Positions 39,906 to 49,919 are shown, counted from the stretch's first letter. The stretch: DNA of 64,000 nt from Pseudomonas kilonensis (GCF_001269885.1 NZ_LHVH01000034.1:62001-126000), one strand, 5' to 3'. Notes: a model not told the origin generated them from the letters alone. A program made the numbers and translations.

Positions 39906-41570
39906 TCAGGCCAGTTTCTTGTGCCGTACGCGATGCGGCTGGGCAGCGGCTTCGCCGAGGCGTTTCTTGCGATCGGCTTCGTACTCGGTGTAGTTGCCTT
40001 CGAAGAACACCGCTTGCGAGTCGTCTTCGTACGCCAGGATGTGAGTCGCGACGCGGTCAAGGAACCACCGATCGTGAGAGATCACAATGGCGGCGCCCGG
40101 GAAGTCCAGCAGGGCTTCTTCCAGGGAACGCAGGGTTTCAACGTCGAGGTCGTTGGACGGTTCGTCGAGCAGCAGGACGTTGCCGCCCTCTTTCAGGGTC
40201 AGGGCCAGGTGCAAGCGACCGCGCTCACCACCGGACAGGTCCTTGACGAACTTCTGCTGATCGCCGCCCTTGAAGTTGAAGCGGCCCACATAAGTGCGCG
40301 ACGGGATTTCATAGTTGCCGATGCGGATCTGGTCGGAACCGTCGGAGATCTGCTGGAACACGGTCTTGCTGCCGTCCAGGTCTTCGCGGCTCTGGTCGAC
40401 GCAGGCCAGTTGCACGGTCTCACCGATTTCAATGCTGCCCGAATCCGGCGTTTCCTTGCCCATCAGCATGCGGAACAGCGTCGATTTACCGGCACCGTTA
40501 CCGCCGATCACGCCAACGATGGCGCCTTTAGGCATGGAGAACGACAGGTTGTCGATCAGCACGCGATCGCCGTAGCCCTTGCTGACGTTCTTGAACTCGA
40601 TGACCTTGTCGCCCAGGCGCGGACCGGCCGGGATGTAGATCTCGTTGGTTTCGCTGCGCTTCTGGAATTCCTGCGATTGCATTTCTTCGAAGCGTTGCAG
40701 ACGAGCCTTGGATTTGGACTGGCGGGCCTTGGCGCCTTTGCGCACCCACTCCAGCTCTTCCTTCATGGCTTTTTCATGGGCCGACTGCTGCTTGGATTCC
40801 TGGGCCAGACGATCGGACTTGGCTTCCAGCCAGCCCGAATAGTTGCCCTCGTACGGAATGCCTGCGCCGCGGTCGAGTTCCAGGATCCAGCCGGCGACGT
40901 TGTCCAGGAAGTAACGGTCGTGCGTGATCGCAACCACGGTGCCTGGGAAGTCGTGCAGGAAGTGTTCGAGCCAGGCGACGGAATCGGCGTCCAGGTGGTT
41001 GGTCGGTTCGTCGAGCAGCAGCATGTCCGGGGCCGACAGCAGCAGGCGGCACAGGGCCACGCGGCGTTTTTCACCACCGGACAGGTGTTCGACCTTCGCG
41101 TCCCAGGCCGGCAGGCGCAGCGCATCGGCGGCGACTTCCAGCTGGCGGTCCAGGTTGTGGCCGTCGCTGGCCTGCAGGATCGCTTCGAGCTTGGCCTGTT
41201 CGGCGGCCAGCTTGTCGAAATCGGCATCCGGGTCGGCGTAGGCGGCATAGACCTCGTCGAGGCGCGCCTGGGCGTCCTTGATCACGCTAACCGCTTCCTC
41301 GACCACTTCACGGACGGTCTTGCTCGGGTCCAGCTGAGGTTCCTGGGGCAGGTAGCCGATGTTCAGGTCCGGCATCGGGCGGGCTTCGCCGTCGAATTCG
41401 TTATCGACGCCGGCCATGATTTTCAGCAGCGTGGATTTACCCGAACCGTTGAGGCCCAGTACGCCGATCTTGGCGCCGGGGAAGAAGGACAGAGAAATGT
41501 TTTTCAGGATTTCCCGCTTCGGCGGAACAACTTTGCTCAGCCGATGCATGGTGAAGACGTATTGAGCCAT
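39906..41570 (-). CDS. ettA: EttA, energy-dependent translational throttle A (ABC-F)
   Basis: 554 aa from the ATG at 41570 (MAQYVFTMHRLSKVVPPKREILKNISLSF); the frame upstream is not conserved. Two ATP-binding cassettes are present: Walker A GLNGSGKST with signature LSGGEKRR, and GGNGAGKST with LSGGERGR. A charged interdomain linker lies between them (REMESQEFQKRSETNEIYIP-like). No membrane segments are present. EttA binds the E site of the ribosome and controls the first elongation step according to ATP/ADP. Downstream is the lanM terminator. Confidence 0.95.
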   Translation of the reverse strand: MAQYVFTMHRLSKVVPPKREILKNISLSFFPGAKIGVLGLNGSGKSTLLKIMAGVDNEFDGEARPMPDLNIGYLPQEPQLDPSKTVREVVEEAVSVIKDAQARLDEVYAAYADPDADFDKLAAEQAKLEAILQASDGHNLDRQLEVAADALRLPAWDAKVEHLSGGEKRRVALCRLLLSAPDMLLLDEPTNHLDADSVAWLEHFLHDFPGTVVAITHDRYFLDNVAGWILELDRGAGIPYEGNYSGWLEAKSDRLAQESKQQSAHEKAMKEELEWVRKGAKARQSKSKARLQRFEEMQSQEFQKRSETNEIYIPAGPRLGDKVIEFKNVSKGYGDRVLIDNLSFSMPKGAIVGVIGGNGAGKSTLFRMLMGKETPDSGSIEIGETVQLACVDQSREDLDGSKTVFQQISDGSDQIRIGNYEIPSRTYVGRFNFKGGDQQKFVKDLSGGERGRLHLALTLKEGGNVLLLDEPSNDLDVETLRSLEEALLDFPGAAIVISHDRWFLDRVATHILAYEDDSQAVFFEGNYTEYEADRKKRLGEAAAQPHRVRHKKLA

Positions 41571-41841
41571 GGTGAACCTAGCGTCAGTGACAGGTGAAAA
41601 GAACGAGCCAGGCCATGCGCGGCGCCGGCTCTTGACGGTCATCAATGCCTGCGGGCGGATAGAGCCTGGGAATCTGGAGCTGGAACGCTCTTGTTTGACC
41701 GGCAAAGCTACCTCAACCGTCGGTCAAGGTCCAGCCGCCAAGGGCTGGCACTTTGCCACAAGTCAAGGCATGCTAGCCGCCCTTCGGGCGTCCGGCTTAT
41801 AGTGCACGTCGCGCCAGTCCAGCAAACCGCAGGATTACAGC

Positions 41842-44800
41842 TTGTCCAACGTCACTCCGCCCCTGTCCCCTCGCGCACCCGCTGTCGTGCCCGGCTCGCC
41901 CCTGCGCGGGACATTGAAGGGTGGCCTGGCCACCCTGGTGCTGCTGTTGCTCGGCTTGCTGTTCTGGCAACTGCTCGATCAACTGCGCGAAACCCAACAG
42001 CAACAGCGCCAATACACCATCGACTACACCGCCGATCTTGCCGCACAGGTCAGCCTGAACATGGCCCTGAACGCGCAAATCGCCCTCAACCTGCTACCGA
42101 TCGTCGAACAACCACAAACGGCCGACGAACAGCAGGCACTGGTTCGCAAACTCCAGCAGTCGTTGCCTGAACTGCGCAGCCTGGCCCTGCTGAGCCCCTC
42201 CGGTCGAGTGCTCAGTGACAGCGACGCCGACAGCCACGACGCCGATTACCTGGGTGAACTGGTGCGGCGCAGTCGGGCCCAGGCGCATTATTTCAGCAAT
42301 GTCGAAGACGGCTCCGTGGTGCATCTATTGTTGCACCAGGCCAGCGGTAGCAGCCGTGGCTACTGGGCCCTGCGCCTGACCCCAAGCTTTTTCTCCACCC
42401 TGACCAAGCAGGCCGATACGGGGCTGCGCCCATTGTGGCTGGTGGAAAACCGTCTCAACCAGCAGATCATCAGCCGCGACGAAAGCCTGCCCTCGAGCAG
42501 CCCTACCCATCTATCCCCGGATGACCTGAAAAACACCGTACTGACAGTGCCCCTGAGCAGCAGCGACTGGCAACTGCGAGGGCTGTTCGACCGTCGCCAG
42601 GTGATCGAGCAACTGCTGCCGGCGTTCATCGGCAAATGCCTGCTGGGCCTGGCGTTTTCGTTGTTGCCAGTGATCGCGCTCTTGAACATGCGTCGGCGCC
42701 AGCGACAGTTGCATGAAGGGCGACGGCGCTACCAGGATATTTTCGAAGGCACCGGCGTGGCCCTGTGCGTGCTCGACCTGTCGGGGCTCAAGGCCTTTTT
42801 TGAGCGGGCCGGCCTGCACAACGGCGATCAATTGCGCGCCTGGACGAAAACCTCCCATCAACTCGAGCAATTGCGTCAGGAAGTTCACGTCACCGAAGTC
42901 AACCAGATGGCGTTGAAACTGCTCAACGTCGACTCTTGCGATCAGGCCTGGCAACTGCTGGTCGGCAAGGGCGCGCAGGACAACAACCCCGTTGGCTCGA
43001 AGCTGCTCGAAGCGTTGCTCGACCAACACAAGCAACTGGAACTGGAAATCAAGCTCCAGGACGCCCATGGCCGCGACCAGCACCTGTGGCTGGTGCTGCG
43101 CCTGCCGGAAAAACAGCATGACTATAATGCGGTCATCCTGAGCATCAGCGACATCACCAGCCGCAAGCTGATCGAACTCTCGCTGCTCGAACGCGAAGGT
43201 TTCTGGTCCGACGTGGTGCGCACCGTGCCGGATCATCTCTATGTGCAGGACGTCATCAGCCAGCGGATGATCTTCAGCAACCATCACCTGGGCCAGACCC
43301 TGGGCTACGACCGCACCGAACTGCACCAGATGGGCGAGTACTTCTGGGAAATCCTGTTGCACAGCGACGACGCCGATCACTACCACAACCTGCGCCAGGA
43401 ACAACGCCGGGGCGGGTACACGCAACTGTTGCAATGCCAATTGCGCTTTCGCCATCGCAATGGCAAATGGCGCTGCTTCGACATTCGCGAACAGGCCCTG
43501 GCCCGCGACCGGCATAACCAGGTGACACGAATCATCGGCGTGGCCAAGGACGTCACCGAGCAGATCGAGGCCAGCGAATCGCTGCGTGACAGCGAGCAGC
43601 GCTACCGGATGCTCGCCGAAAGCATCAGCGACGTGATTTTCTCCACCGACAACAAGCTTTCGCTCAACTATGTCAGCCCGTCGGTGCAAGCGGTACTGGG
43701 CTACACCGCCGACTGGATTTTCCAGAGCGGCTGGCAATCGATCATCGCCAACCCGCAACAACTGACCGGCATCTACAGCCTGATGGACCGGGTCAGCAAG
43801 GCCCTCGACAAGCCCGACCAACTGGCCGAGCTGCGCAACCAGATGCAGACCCAGTTGTTCCTGTTCGACTGCCTGCGTGCCGACGGGCGCAAGATTCCCA
43901 TCGAGCTGCGGCTGGTGCTGGTGTGGGATGAACACGGCGCGTTCGAAGGCGTGCTCGGCGTCGGTCGCGACATCAGCCAGCAGCGTCGCGCCGAAAAAGA
44001 CCTGCGCATGGCCGCCACGGTCTTCGAGCACTCGACCTCGGCGATCCTGATCACCGACCCGGCTGGCTACATTGTCCAGGCCAACGAAGCGTTCAGTCGC
44101 GTCAGCGGTTATGCCGTGTCGCAAGTGCTGGACCAGTTGCCCAACATGCTGACCGTGGACGAGCAGCAGGAAGCCCACTTGCGCTACGTGCTCAAGCAGC
44201 TGCAGCAGCACAGCACCTGGGAAGGCGAGGTCTGGCTCAAACGCCGCAACGGCGAACACTATCCGGCCTGGGTCGGCATCACGGCCGTGCTGGATGACGA
44301 AGGCGACCTGGCCAGCTATGTGTGCTTTTTCAGCGACATCAGCGAACGCAAGGCCAGCGAGCAGCGCATTCATCGCCTGGCCTATTACGACGCCCTGACT
44401 CACCTGCCCAACCGCACGCTGTTCCAGGATCGCCTGCACACCGCGCTGCAATCGGCCGATAGGCAGAAGACCTGGGTCGTGCTGATGTTCCTCGACCTGG
44501 ACCGCTTCAAGCCGATCAACGACTCCCTGGGCCATGCCGCCGGCGACCGGATGCTCAAGGAAATGGCCACGCGCCTGCTCGGCTGCGTCGCCGACGACGA
44601 CACCGTGGCGCGCATGGGCGGCGACGAATTCACCCTGCTCCTGCAACCGCGCGCCAGCCGTGAAATGGCGCTGAACCGGGCCATCTCCGTGGCCGAGCAG
44701 ATCCTCGCCAGCCTGGTCCGGCCATTCGTGCTCGAAGGCCGGGAGTTCTTCGTCACCGCCAGTATCGGTATCGCCCTGAGTCCCCAGGACGGCAACGAAC

Positions 44801-45690
44801 TGAGCCAATTGATGAAGAACGCCGACACGGCCATGTATCACGCCAAGGAGCGCGGCAAGAACAACTTCCAGTTCTACCAGGCCGACATGAACGCCAGCGC
44901 CCTGGAGCGCCTGGAGCTGGAAAGCGACCTGCGCCACGCCTTGGAACAGAACGAGTTCGTGCTGTATTACCAGCCGCAGTTCAGCGGCGATGGCAAACGT
45001 TTGACTGGCGCCGAAGCCCTGCTGCGCTGGCGCCATCCGCGACGCGGGTTGGTGCCGCCGGGGGACTTCATTCCGGTACTCGAAGAACTCGGTTTGGTGG
45101 TGGACGTGGGCGACTGGGTCATCACCGAAGCCTGTCGGCAGCTCAGGACGTGGCACCAGGCCAAGGTCCGGGTGCCGAAGGTCTCGGTCAACATTTCGGC
45201 CCGGCAGTTCTCCGACGGCCAGTTGGGCACGCGCATCGCCAATATCCTGCGCAGCACCGGCCTGCCGCCAGCCTGCCTGGAGCTGGAACTGACGGAAAGT
45301 ATCCTGATGCGCGAAGTCAGCGAGGCAATGCAGATCCTGGCCGGGTTGAAGAACCTGGGCCTGAGCATCGCCGTCGATGACTTCGGCACTGGTTATTCGT
45401 CGCTCAACTACCTCAAGCAATTCCCCATCGATGTGCTGAAGATCGACCGCACCTTCGTCGACGGCCTGCCGTCCGGCGAGCAGGATGCGCAGATCGCCCG
45501 GGCGATCATCGCCATGGCCCACAGCCTCAACCTGGCGGTGATCGCCGAGGGTGTCGAGACCCACGAGCAACTGGACTTCTTGCGCGAACACGGCTGCGAC
45601 GAAGTCCAGGGCTACCTGTTCGGCCGCCCGATGCCGGCCACCCGGTTTGAAGCGCAGTTCAGCAATGATGCGTTGTTCATGCTCGACTGA
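41842..45690 (+). CDS. morA: MorA-like membrane protein with PAS, GGDEF and EAL domains
   Basis: 1282 aa from a TTG with AGGA before it. Transmembrane segments at about 28-48 and 252-275 enclose a periplasmic sensor region. Three or four PAS/PAC modules follow (for instance SLRDSEQRYRMLAESISDVIFSTDNK and AATVFEHSTSAILITDPAGYIVQAN). The intact cyclase motif GGDEF is at 926-930, and the phosphodiesterase domain starts with GAEALLRWRHP (E1058, A1059, L1060). MorA controls motility and biofilm via c-di-GMP in Pseudomonas. The gene order ettA-morA-glyA matches that around PA4601-PA4602. Confidence 0.92.
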   Translation: MSNVTPPLSPRAPAVVPGSPLRGTLKGGLATLVLLLLGLLFWQLLDQLRETQQQQRQYTIDYTADLAAQVSLNMALNAQIALNLLPIVEQPQTADEQQALVRKLQQSLPELRSLALLSPSGRVLSDSDADSHDADYLGELVRRSRAQAHYFSNVEDGSVVHLLLHQASGSSRGYWALRLTPSFFSTLTKQADTGLRPLWLVENRLNQQIISRDESLPSSSPTHLSPDDLKNTVLTVPLSSSDWQLRGLFDRRQVIEQLLPAFIGKCLLGLAFSLLPVIALLNMRRRQRQLHEGRRRYQDIFEGTGVALCVLDLSGLKAFFERAGLHNGDQLRAWTKTSHQLEQLRQEVHVTEVNQMALKLLNVDSCDQAWQLLVGKGAQDNNPVGSKLLEALLDQHKQLELEIKLQDAHGRDQHLWLVLRLPEKQHDYNAVILSISDITSRKLIELSLLEREGFWSDVVRTVPDHLYVQDVISQRMIFSNHHLGQTLGYDRTELHQMGEYFWEILLHSDDADHYHNLRQEQRRGGYTQLLQCQLRFRHRNGKWRCFDIREQALARDRHNQVTRIIGVAKDVTEQIEASESLRDSEQRYRMLAESISDVIFSTDNKLSLNYVSPSVQAVLGYTADWIFQSGWQSIIANPQQLTGIYSLMDRVSKALDKPDQLAELRNQMQTQLFLFDCLRADGRKIPIELRLVLVWDEHGAFEGVLGVGRDISQQRRAEKDLRMAATVFEHSTSAILITDPAGYIVQANEAFSRVSGYAVSQVLDQLPNMLTVDEQQEAHLRYVLKQLQQHSTWEGEVWLKRRNGEHYPAWVGITAVLDDEGDLASYVCFFSDISERKASEQRIHRLAYYDALTHLPNRTLFQDRLHTALQSADRQKTWVVLMFLDLDRFKPINDSLGHAAGDRMLKEMATRLLGCVADDDTVARMGGDEFTLLLQPRASREMALNRAISVAEQILASLVRPFVLEGREFFVTASIGIALSPQDGNELSQLMKNADTAMYHAKERGKNNFQFYQADMNASALERLELESDLRHALEQNEFVLYYQPQFSGDGKRLTGAEALLRWRHPRRGLVPPGDFIPVLEELGLVVDVGDWVITEACRQLRTWHQAKVRVPKVSVNISARQFSDGQLGTRIANILRSTGLPPACLELELTESILMREVSEAMQILAGLKNLGLSIAVDDFGTGYSSLNYLKQFPIDVLKIDRTFVDGLPSGEQDAQIARAIIAMAHSLNLAVIAEGVETHEQLDFLREHGCDEVQGYLFGRPMPATRFEAQFSNDALFMLD

Positions 45691-45711
45691 GGCCTTGTAC
45701 TATCTGGGCCG

Positions 45712-46010
45712 GCCTCTCGCGGGCAAGCCTTGCTCCCACAGGGGAACACCGGCTTCTGTGGAAAACCTTGCTCCCACAGGGGAACACCGGCTTCTGTGGA
45801 AAACCTTGCTCCCACAGGGGAACACCGGCTTCTGTGGAGAACCTTGCTCCCACAGGGGAACACCGGCTTCTGTGGAGAACCTTGCTCCCACAGGGGAACA
45901 CCGGCTTCTGTGGAGAACCTTGCTCCCACAGGGGAACACCGGCTTCTGTGGAGAACCTTGCTCCCACAGGGGAAAGCGGGCTTCTGTGGGAGCAAGGCTT
46001 GCCCGCGATG
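45712..46010. repeat. 38-bp minisatellite (about seven copies) derived from a REP
   Basis: Units of exactly 38 bases start at 45728, 45766, 45804, 45842, 45880, 45918 and 45956. Each begins CCTTGCTCCCACAGGGGAAC and ends ACCGGCTTCTGTGGA[GA]AA; the last copy is diverged. Its sides are a left REP end (GCGGGCAAGCCTTGC) and a right REP (CTGTGGGAGCAAGGCTTGCC). The array fills most of the 450-bp gap 45691-46140 between morA and glyA; the rest is the glyA leader. Confidence 0.95.
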
Positions 46011-46140
46011 AGGCCAGTACAGGCAACGCCCCTCTTGTGTGAAACCCATTCGTCCGCGACATGACGCCCTTTCATATGCCTTCCAAAACCGGTTGAGGTA
46101 GAATGCCCCCCTTTTCTGCCCCCGATCCTTGAGGACCGCC

Positions 46141-47394
46141 ATGTTCAGCCGTGATTTGACTATTGCCAAGTACGACGCCGATCTCTTTGCCGCCATGGAG
46201 CAAGAAGCTCAGCGCCAGGAAGAGCACATTGAGCTGATCGCTTCGGAAAACTACACCAGCCCCGCGGTGATGGAAGCTCAAGGCTCGGTACTGACCAACA
46301 AGTACGCCGAAGGCTACCCGGGTAAGCGTTACTACGGTGGTTGCGAGTACGTCGACGTGGTCGAGCAACTGGCCATCGACCGCGCCAAGCAACTGTTCGG
46401 TGCCGACTATGCCAACGTCCAGCCGCACGCAGGCTCCCAAGCCAACTCCGCCGTGTACCTGGCGCTGCTGTCGGCCGGTGACACCATCCTGGGCATGAGC
46501 CTGGCCCACGGCGGTCACCTGACCCACGGCGCCAGCGTTTCCTCCTCCGGCAAGCTGTACAATGCCGTCCAGTACGGCATCGACGGCAACGGCCTGATCG
46601 ACTACGACGAAGTCGAGCGCCTGGCCCTCGAGCACAAGCCGAAAATGATCGTGGCCGGTTTCTCCGCCTACTCCCAGATCCTCGACTTCCCGCGCTTTCG
46701 CGAGATCGCCGACAAGGTCGGTGCCTACCTGTTCGTCGACATGGCCCACGTGGCCGGCCTGGTCGCCGCTGGCGTCTACCCGAACCCGGTGCCATTCGCC
46801 GACGTGGTCACCACCACCACCCACAAGACCCTGCGCGGTCCACGTGGCGGCCTGATCCTGGCGCGCGCCAATGCCGACATCGAGAAGAAGCTGAACTCCG
46901 CTGTTTTCCCGGGCGCCCAGGGTGGCCCGCTGGAGCACGTGATCGCCGCCAAGGCGATCTGCTTCAAGGAAGCCCTGCAACCTGAGTTCAAGGCTTACCA
47001 GCAACAAGTGGTGAAGAATGCCAAGGCCATGGCCGGCGTGTTCATCGAGCGCGGCTTCGACGTGGTGTCCGGCGGTACTGAAAACCACCTGTTCCTGTTG
47101 TCGCTGATCAAGCAAGAGATCTCCGGCAAAGACGCCGACGCGGCGCTGGGCAAGGCGTTCATCACCGTCAACAAGAACTCGGTGCCAAACGACCCACGCT
47201 CTCCGTTCGTCACCTCGGGCCTGCGCTTCGGCACCCCGGCCGTGACCACTCGCGGTTTCAAGGAAGCCGAGTGCAAGGAACTGGCTGGCTGGATCTGCGA
47301 CATCCTGGCGGACCTGAACAACGAAGCGGTCATCGACGCCGTGCGTGAGAAGGTCAAGGCGATCTGCAAGAAGCTGCCGGTCTACGGCGCTTAA
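46141..47394 (+). CDS. glyA: Serine hydroxymethyltransferase
   Basis: 417 aa from the ATG at 46141 (MFSRDLTIAKYDADLFAAMEQE). The pyridoxal phosphate lysine is K229 in TTTTHKTLRGPRGG; the substrate/folate blocks ENYTSPAVMEAQGSVLTNKYAEGYPGKRYYGG and HAGSQAN are intact. It interconverts serine and glycine with tetrahydrofolate, feeding one-carbon metabolism. GAGGA lies seven bases before the start. It is probably one of several glyA copies in Pseudomonas. It ends in a clear terminator. Confidence 0.97.
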   Translation: MFSRDLTIAKYDADLFAAMEQEAQRQEEHIELIASENYTSPAVMEAQGSVLTNKYAEGYPGKRYYGGCEYVDVVEQLAIDRAKQLFGADYANVQPHAGSQANSAVYLALLSAGDTILGMSLAHGGHLTHGASVSSSGKLYNAVQYGIDGNGLIDYDEVERLALEHKPKMIVAGFSAYSQILDFPRFREIADKVGAYLFVDMAHVAGLVAAGVYPNPVPFADVVTTTTHKTLRGPRGGLILARANADIEKKLNSAVFPGAQGGPLEHVIAAKAICFKEALQPEFKAYQQQVVKNAKAMAGVFIERGFDVVSGGTENHLFLLSLIKQEISGKDADAALGKAFITVNKNSVPNDPRSPFVTSGLRFGTPAVTTRGFKEAECKELAGWICDILADLNNEAVIDAVREKVKAICKKLPVYGA

Positions 47395-47419
47395 TTAGCC
47401 CGCTAGAGCGCAGTTGAAT

Positions 47420-47453
47420 AAGGCCCGCTTCGAAAGATGCGGGCCTTTTTTAT
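47420..47453 (+). terminator. Terminator of glyA
   Basis: AAGGCCCGC-TTCGAAAGAT-GCGGGCCTTTTTTA. Confidence 0.92.
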
Positions 47454-47596
47454 TGCCCTGGAAAACAGGGCGAAACAACTAACACCCTCCAACACTTAAT
47501 TTTCTGCAATACAGAAAACCCCACACGCAATTAGTAAACCCATACGATCCCTCCTGCCCCCTGAACCTAATCACTCAAAACAGGACGCTTATTCAC

Positions 47597-48127
47597 ATGG
47601 ACAGTGAACAATCCTTTAATGCAACACTCAGCATGTTAAATACCCGCGTAAATCTGCTGGAAAGGCTGCATGGCAAACCCGCGATGGCGACCATCAGTTC
47701 ATTCAGCGGTGGATTCTTTACCGGTAGACCCCAAACCCAGGATCACTCAAGCCTGCTCGGCATGCACGCCGATGACCAGGGCGTGCGCAGCGAGCCATTG
47801 CGGCTGCATTTCCGGTATACAGCGGGTGGCTACTTCCTGACCCTGAAAAACACCGGTGAACACTACAACAAACTGATCAGTAAAAGCTGGCTCGAAGTAT
47901 TTGGGGTAAGTGATCCAAACACTCGCAACCCGACTCTTTTCAGCCTGCTCGATCATCAGCAAAACATCATCATGCGCAAGCACATCACATCCCGCCATGT
48001 CCCCATCTCGCTCATGACAGGCAATAAGAAACATGTCGGGGGACTAAGGGTACGCGGCTCGCCTTATCTTTATCTTGCCGAGACAGAAGAACAGTCAAAA
48101 GCCATGTTCATTCTGAGCGTACTCTGA
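47597..48127 (+). CDS. Orphan protein of unknown function
   Basis: 176 aa with AGGACG upstream of the ATG. It starts MDSEQSFNATLSMLNTRVNLLERLHG and is soluble, without signal, helix bundle or Cys. The C-terminal two thirds look beta-rich (LRLHFRYTAGGYFLTLKNTGEHYNKL, HVGGLRVRGSPYLYLAETEEQ). I do not recognise the family. The base composition is closer to that of lanM than of the flanking genes, so it may have been acquired. It is isolated between glyA and dctA and followed by a REPIN. Confidence 0.65.
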   Translation: MDSEQSFNATLSMLNTRVNLLERLHGKPAMATISSFSGGFFTGRPQTQDHSSLLGMHADDQGVRSEPLRLHFRYTAGGYFLTLKNTGEHYNKLISKSWLEVFGVSDPNTRNPTLFSLLDHQQNIIMRKHITSRHVPISLMTGNKKHVGGLRVRGSPYLYLAETEEQSKAMFILSVL

Positions 48128-48178
48128 AGGTCCCCCTGTTGGCATGTAAAGTCAGTCGAAGGGACGAAGCACAGCCCT

Positions 48179-48302
48179 TGTGGCGAGGGGATTTATCCCC
48201 GCTGGGTCGCGCAGCGGCCCCAATTGTATTTATCACTGCGGTGTGTCCGATGGGACACAGGGGCCGCTGCGCGGCCCAACGGGGATAAATCCCCTCGCCA
48301 CA
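48179..48302. repeat. REPIN (class 'TGTGGCGAGGGG')
   Basis: TGTGGCGAGGGGATTTATCC and inverted end GATAAATCCCCTCGCCACA with inner arms GCAGCGGCCC/GGGGCCGCTGC. It lies in the 419-bp gap 48128-48546 upstream of dctA; the rest is promoter-type sequence. Confidence 0.9.
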
Positions 48303-48546
48303 GGGTTCCATGCCGGGCCGGCTATTGACCACCCGTCATTTTTTCTTTTGAGAAAACGCTCAAGCACAGGGCTTTCACCCCAACTGGTAAGACCGGTCAA
48401 GCCAAATCATCACAATCGAGCTTGCATCCCCGCGAAAACAGCGCCTAGACTGCGCCTGCACTGGACAAACCGGTAAGACCACAATAATGAAGTCCCGACG
48501 CCAGCCCTCCCTGGCGAACAAGGACACCGAACCAGGAATCCCTCCC

Positions 48547-49860
48547 ATGCTCAAATGGTGCTCGCGGTCGATCTTCCTTCAAGTTGTCCTCGGACTGGTG
48601 CTCGGCATCGTCTGCGGGCTTACCCTTCCCGAATATTCTGCACAGCTCAAACCCCTCGGCGACGGCTTTATCAAGCTGATCAAGATGCTCATCGGCCTGA
48701 TCGTGTTCTGCGTGGTGGTCAGTGGTATCTCCGGTGCCGGCGATCTCAAGAAGGTCGGGCGTATCGGCCTCAAGTCGGTCATCTACTTCGAAATACTCAC
48801 CACCATCGCCCTGGTCATCGGTCTGGTCCTTGCTTTCAGCACAGGCATTGGCAGCGGCGCGAACATCCACCTGGAGCAGCTCTCCAGCGCGGACGTGAAC
48901 GACATCGCCCAGCGCGGCCAGCACATGGTCACCACCACCCAATTCCTGATGAACCTGATCCCGACGTCGGTGATCGGAGCATTCGCGGAAAACAACATTC
49001 TCCAGGTGCTGCTGTTTGCCGTGCTGTTCGGCAGTGCGTTGAATCTCGTCGGTGACGCCGCTTCCGGCATTTCGCGCCTGATCAACGAACTCAGCCACGT
49101 GATCTTCCGCATCATGGGCATGATCGTGCGCCTGGCCCCAATCGGCGTCTTCGGGGCCATTGCCTTCACCACCAGCAAATATGGCCTGGAGTCGCTCCAG
49201 CACCTGGGCAGCCTCGTCGGCCTGTTCTACCTGACCTGCATCGCGTTTGTCGCGGTGATCCTGGGTGCGGTGATGCGCGTGTCGGGCCTGCCGATGCTGC
49301 CATTCCTCAAATACCTGCGCGAAGAGCTGCTGATCGTACTCGGCACCGCGTCGTCCGACGCCGTGCTGCCACAGATCATGCGCAAGCTCGAACACCTGGG
49401 AATCGGCAGCTCCACCGTGGGCCTGGTCATTCCCACCGGCTACTCGTTCAACCTGGATGGTTTCTCGATCTACCTGACCCTGGCCATTGTCTTCATCGCC
49501 AACGCGACCGGCACGCCCCTGGCCATGAGCGATCTGTTGACCATCCTGCTGGTCTCGCTGATCACCTCCAAGGGCGCCCACGGGATTCCCGGCTCGGCGC
49601 TGGTGATCCTGGCAGCGACGCTGACCGCGATCCCGGCGATCCCGGTGGTCGGCCTGGTGCTGGTGTTGGCCGTGGACTGGTTCATGGGCATTGGCCGGGC
49701 CCTGACCAACCTGATCGGCAACTGCGTGGCCACCGTGGCGATTGCCCGCTGGGAAAAAGACATCGACGTCCCTCGGGCGCGCAAGGTGCTGTCCGGCCAA
49801 CAAGGCTATACCTTCCAACCCAGGAAACCGGTGGGCAGTGCCCATCACCAGCAATTCTGA
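48547..49860 (+). CDS. dctA: DctA, dicarboxylate/cation symporter
   Basis: 437 aa if started at the ATG at 48547 (MLKWCSRSIFLQVVLGLVLGI); an ATG at 48487 would add 20 polar residues. There are eight to ten membrane helices and the DAACS signature: HMVTTTQFLMNLIPTSVIGAFAENNILQVL, and GTASSDAVLPQIMRKLEHLGI, PTGYSFNLDGFSIYLTLA, ITSKGAHGIPGSALVILAATL. It imports C4-dicarboxylates or related acids. Two GntR-type regulators follow on the same strand, so its control and substrate may be unusual. Confidence 0.88.
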   Translation: MLKWCSRSIFLQVVLGLVLGIVCGLTLPEYSAQLKPLGDGFIKLIKMLIGLIVFCVVVSGISGAGDLKKVGRIGLKSVIYFEILTTIALVIGLVLAFSTGIGSGANIHLEQLSSADVNDIAQRGQHMVTTTQFLMNLIPTSVIGAFAENNILQVLLFAVLFGSALNLVGDAASGISRLINELSHVIFRIMGMIVRLAPIGVFGAIAFTTSKYGLESLQHLGSLVGLFYLTCIAFVAVILGAVMRVSGLPMLPFLKYLREELLIVLGTASSDAVLPQIMRKLEHLGIGSSTVGLVIPTGYSFNLDGFSIYLTLAIVFIANATGTPLAMSDLLTILLVSLITSKGAHGIPGSALVILAATLTAIPAIPVVGLVLVLAVDWFMGIGRALTNLIGNCVATVAIARWEKDIDVPRARKVLSGQQGYTFQPRKPVGSAHHQQF

Positions 49861-49868
49861 AAGACGGC

Positions 49869-49892
49869 GATGCCGGCCCGCGAACCGGCATC
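49869..49892 (+). terminator. Hairpin between dctA and the first regulator
   Basis: GATGCCGG-CCCGCGAA-CCGGCATC, an 8-bp stem nine bases after the dctA stop, followed by GATTTTC. It may attenuate transcription into the regulator. Confidence 0.55.
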
Positions 49893-49919
49893 GCCTGATC
49901 GATTTTCAAGGAGTCACAT

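Noticed and set aside
42511..45591. A 1026-codon open frame opposite morA
   Set aside because: Antisense shadow of morA, which itself has clear PAS, GGDEF and EAL motifs.
45728..45993. CRISPR array
   Set aside because: Units are contiguous 38-bp copies without unique spacers and no cas genes are near.
45551..46196. Open frames over the 38-bp array on both strands (repetitive 'GNTGFCGEPCSHR' type peptides)
   Set aside because: The unit is not a multiple of three and has no stop codon, so all frames are open; no ribosome site or family supports coding.
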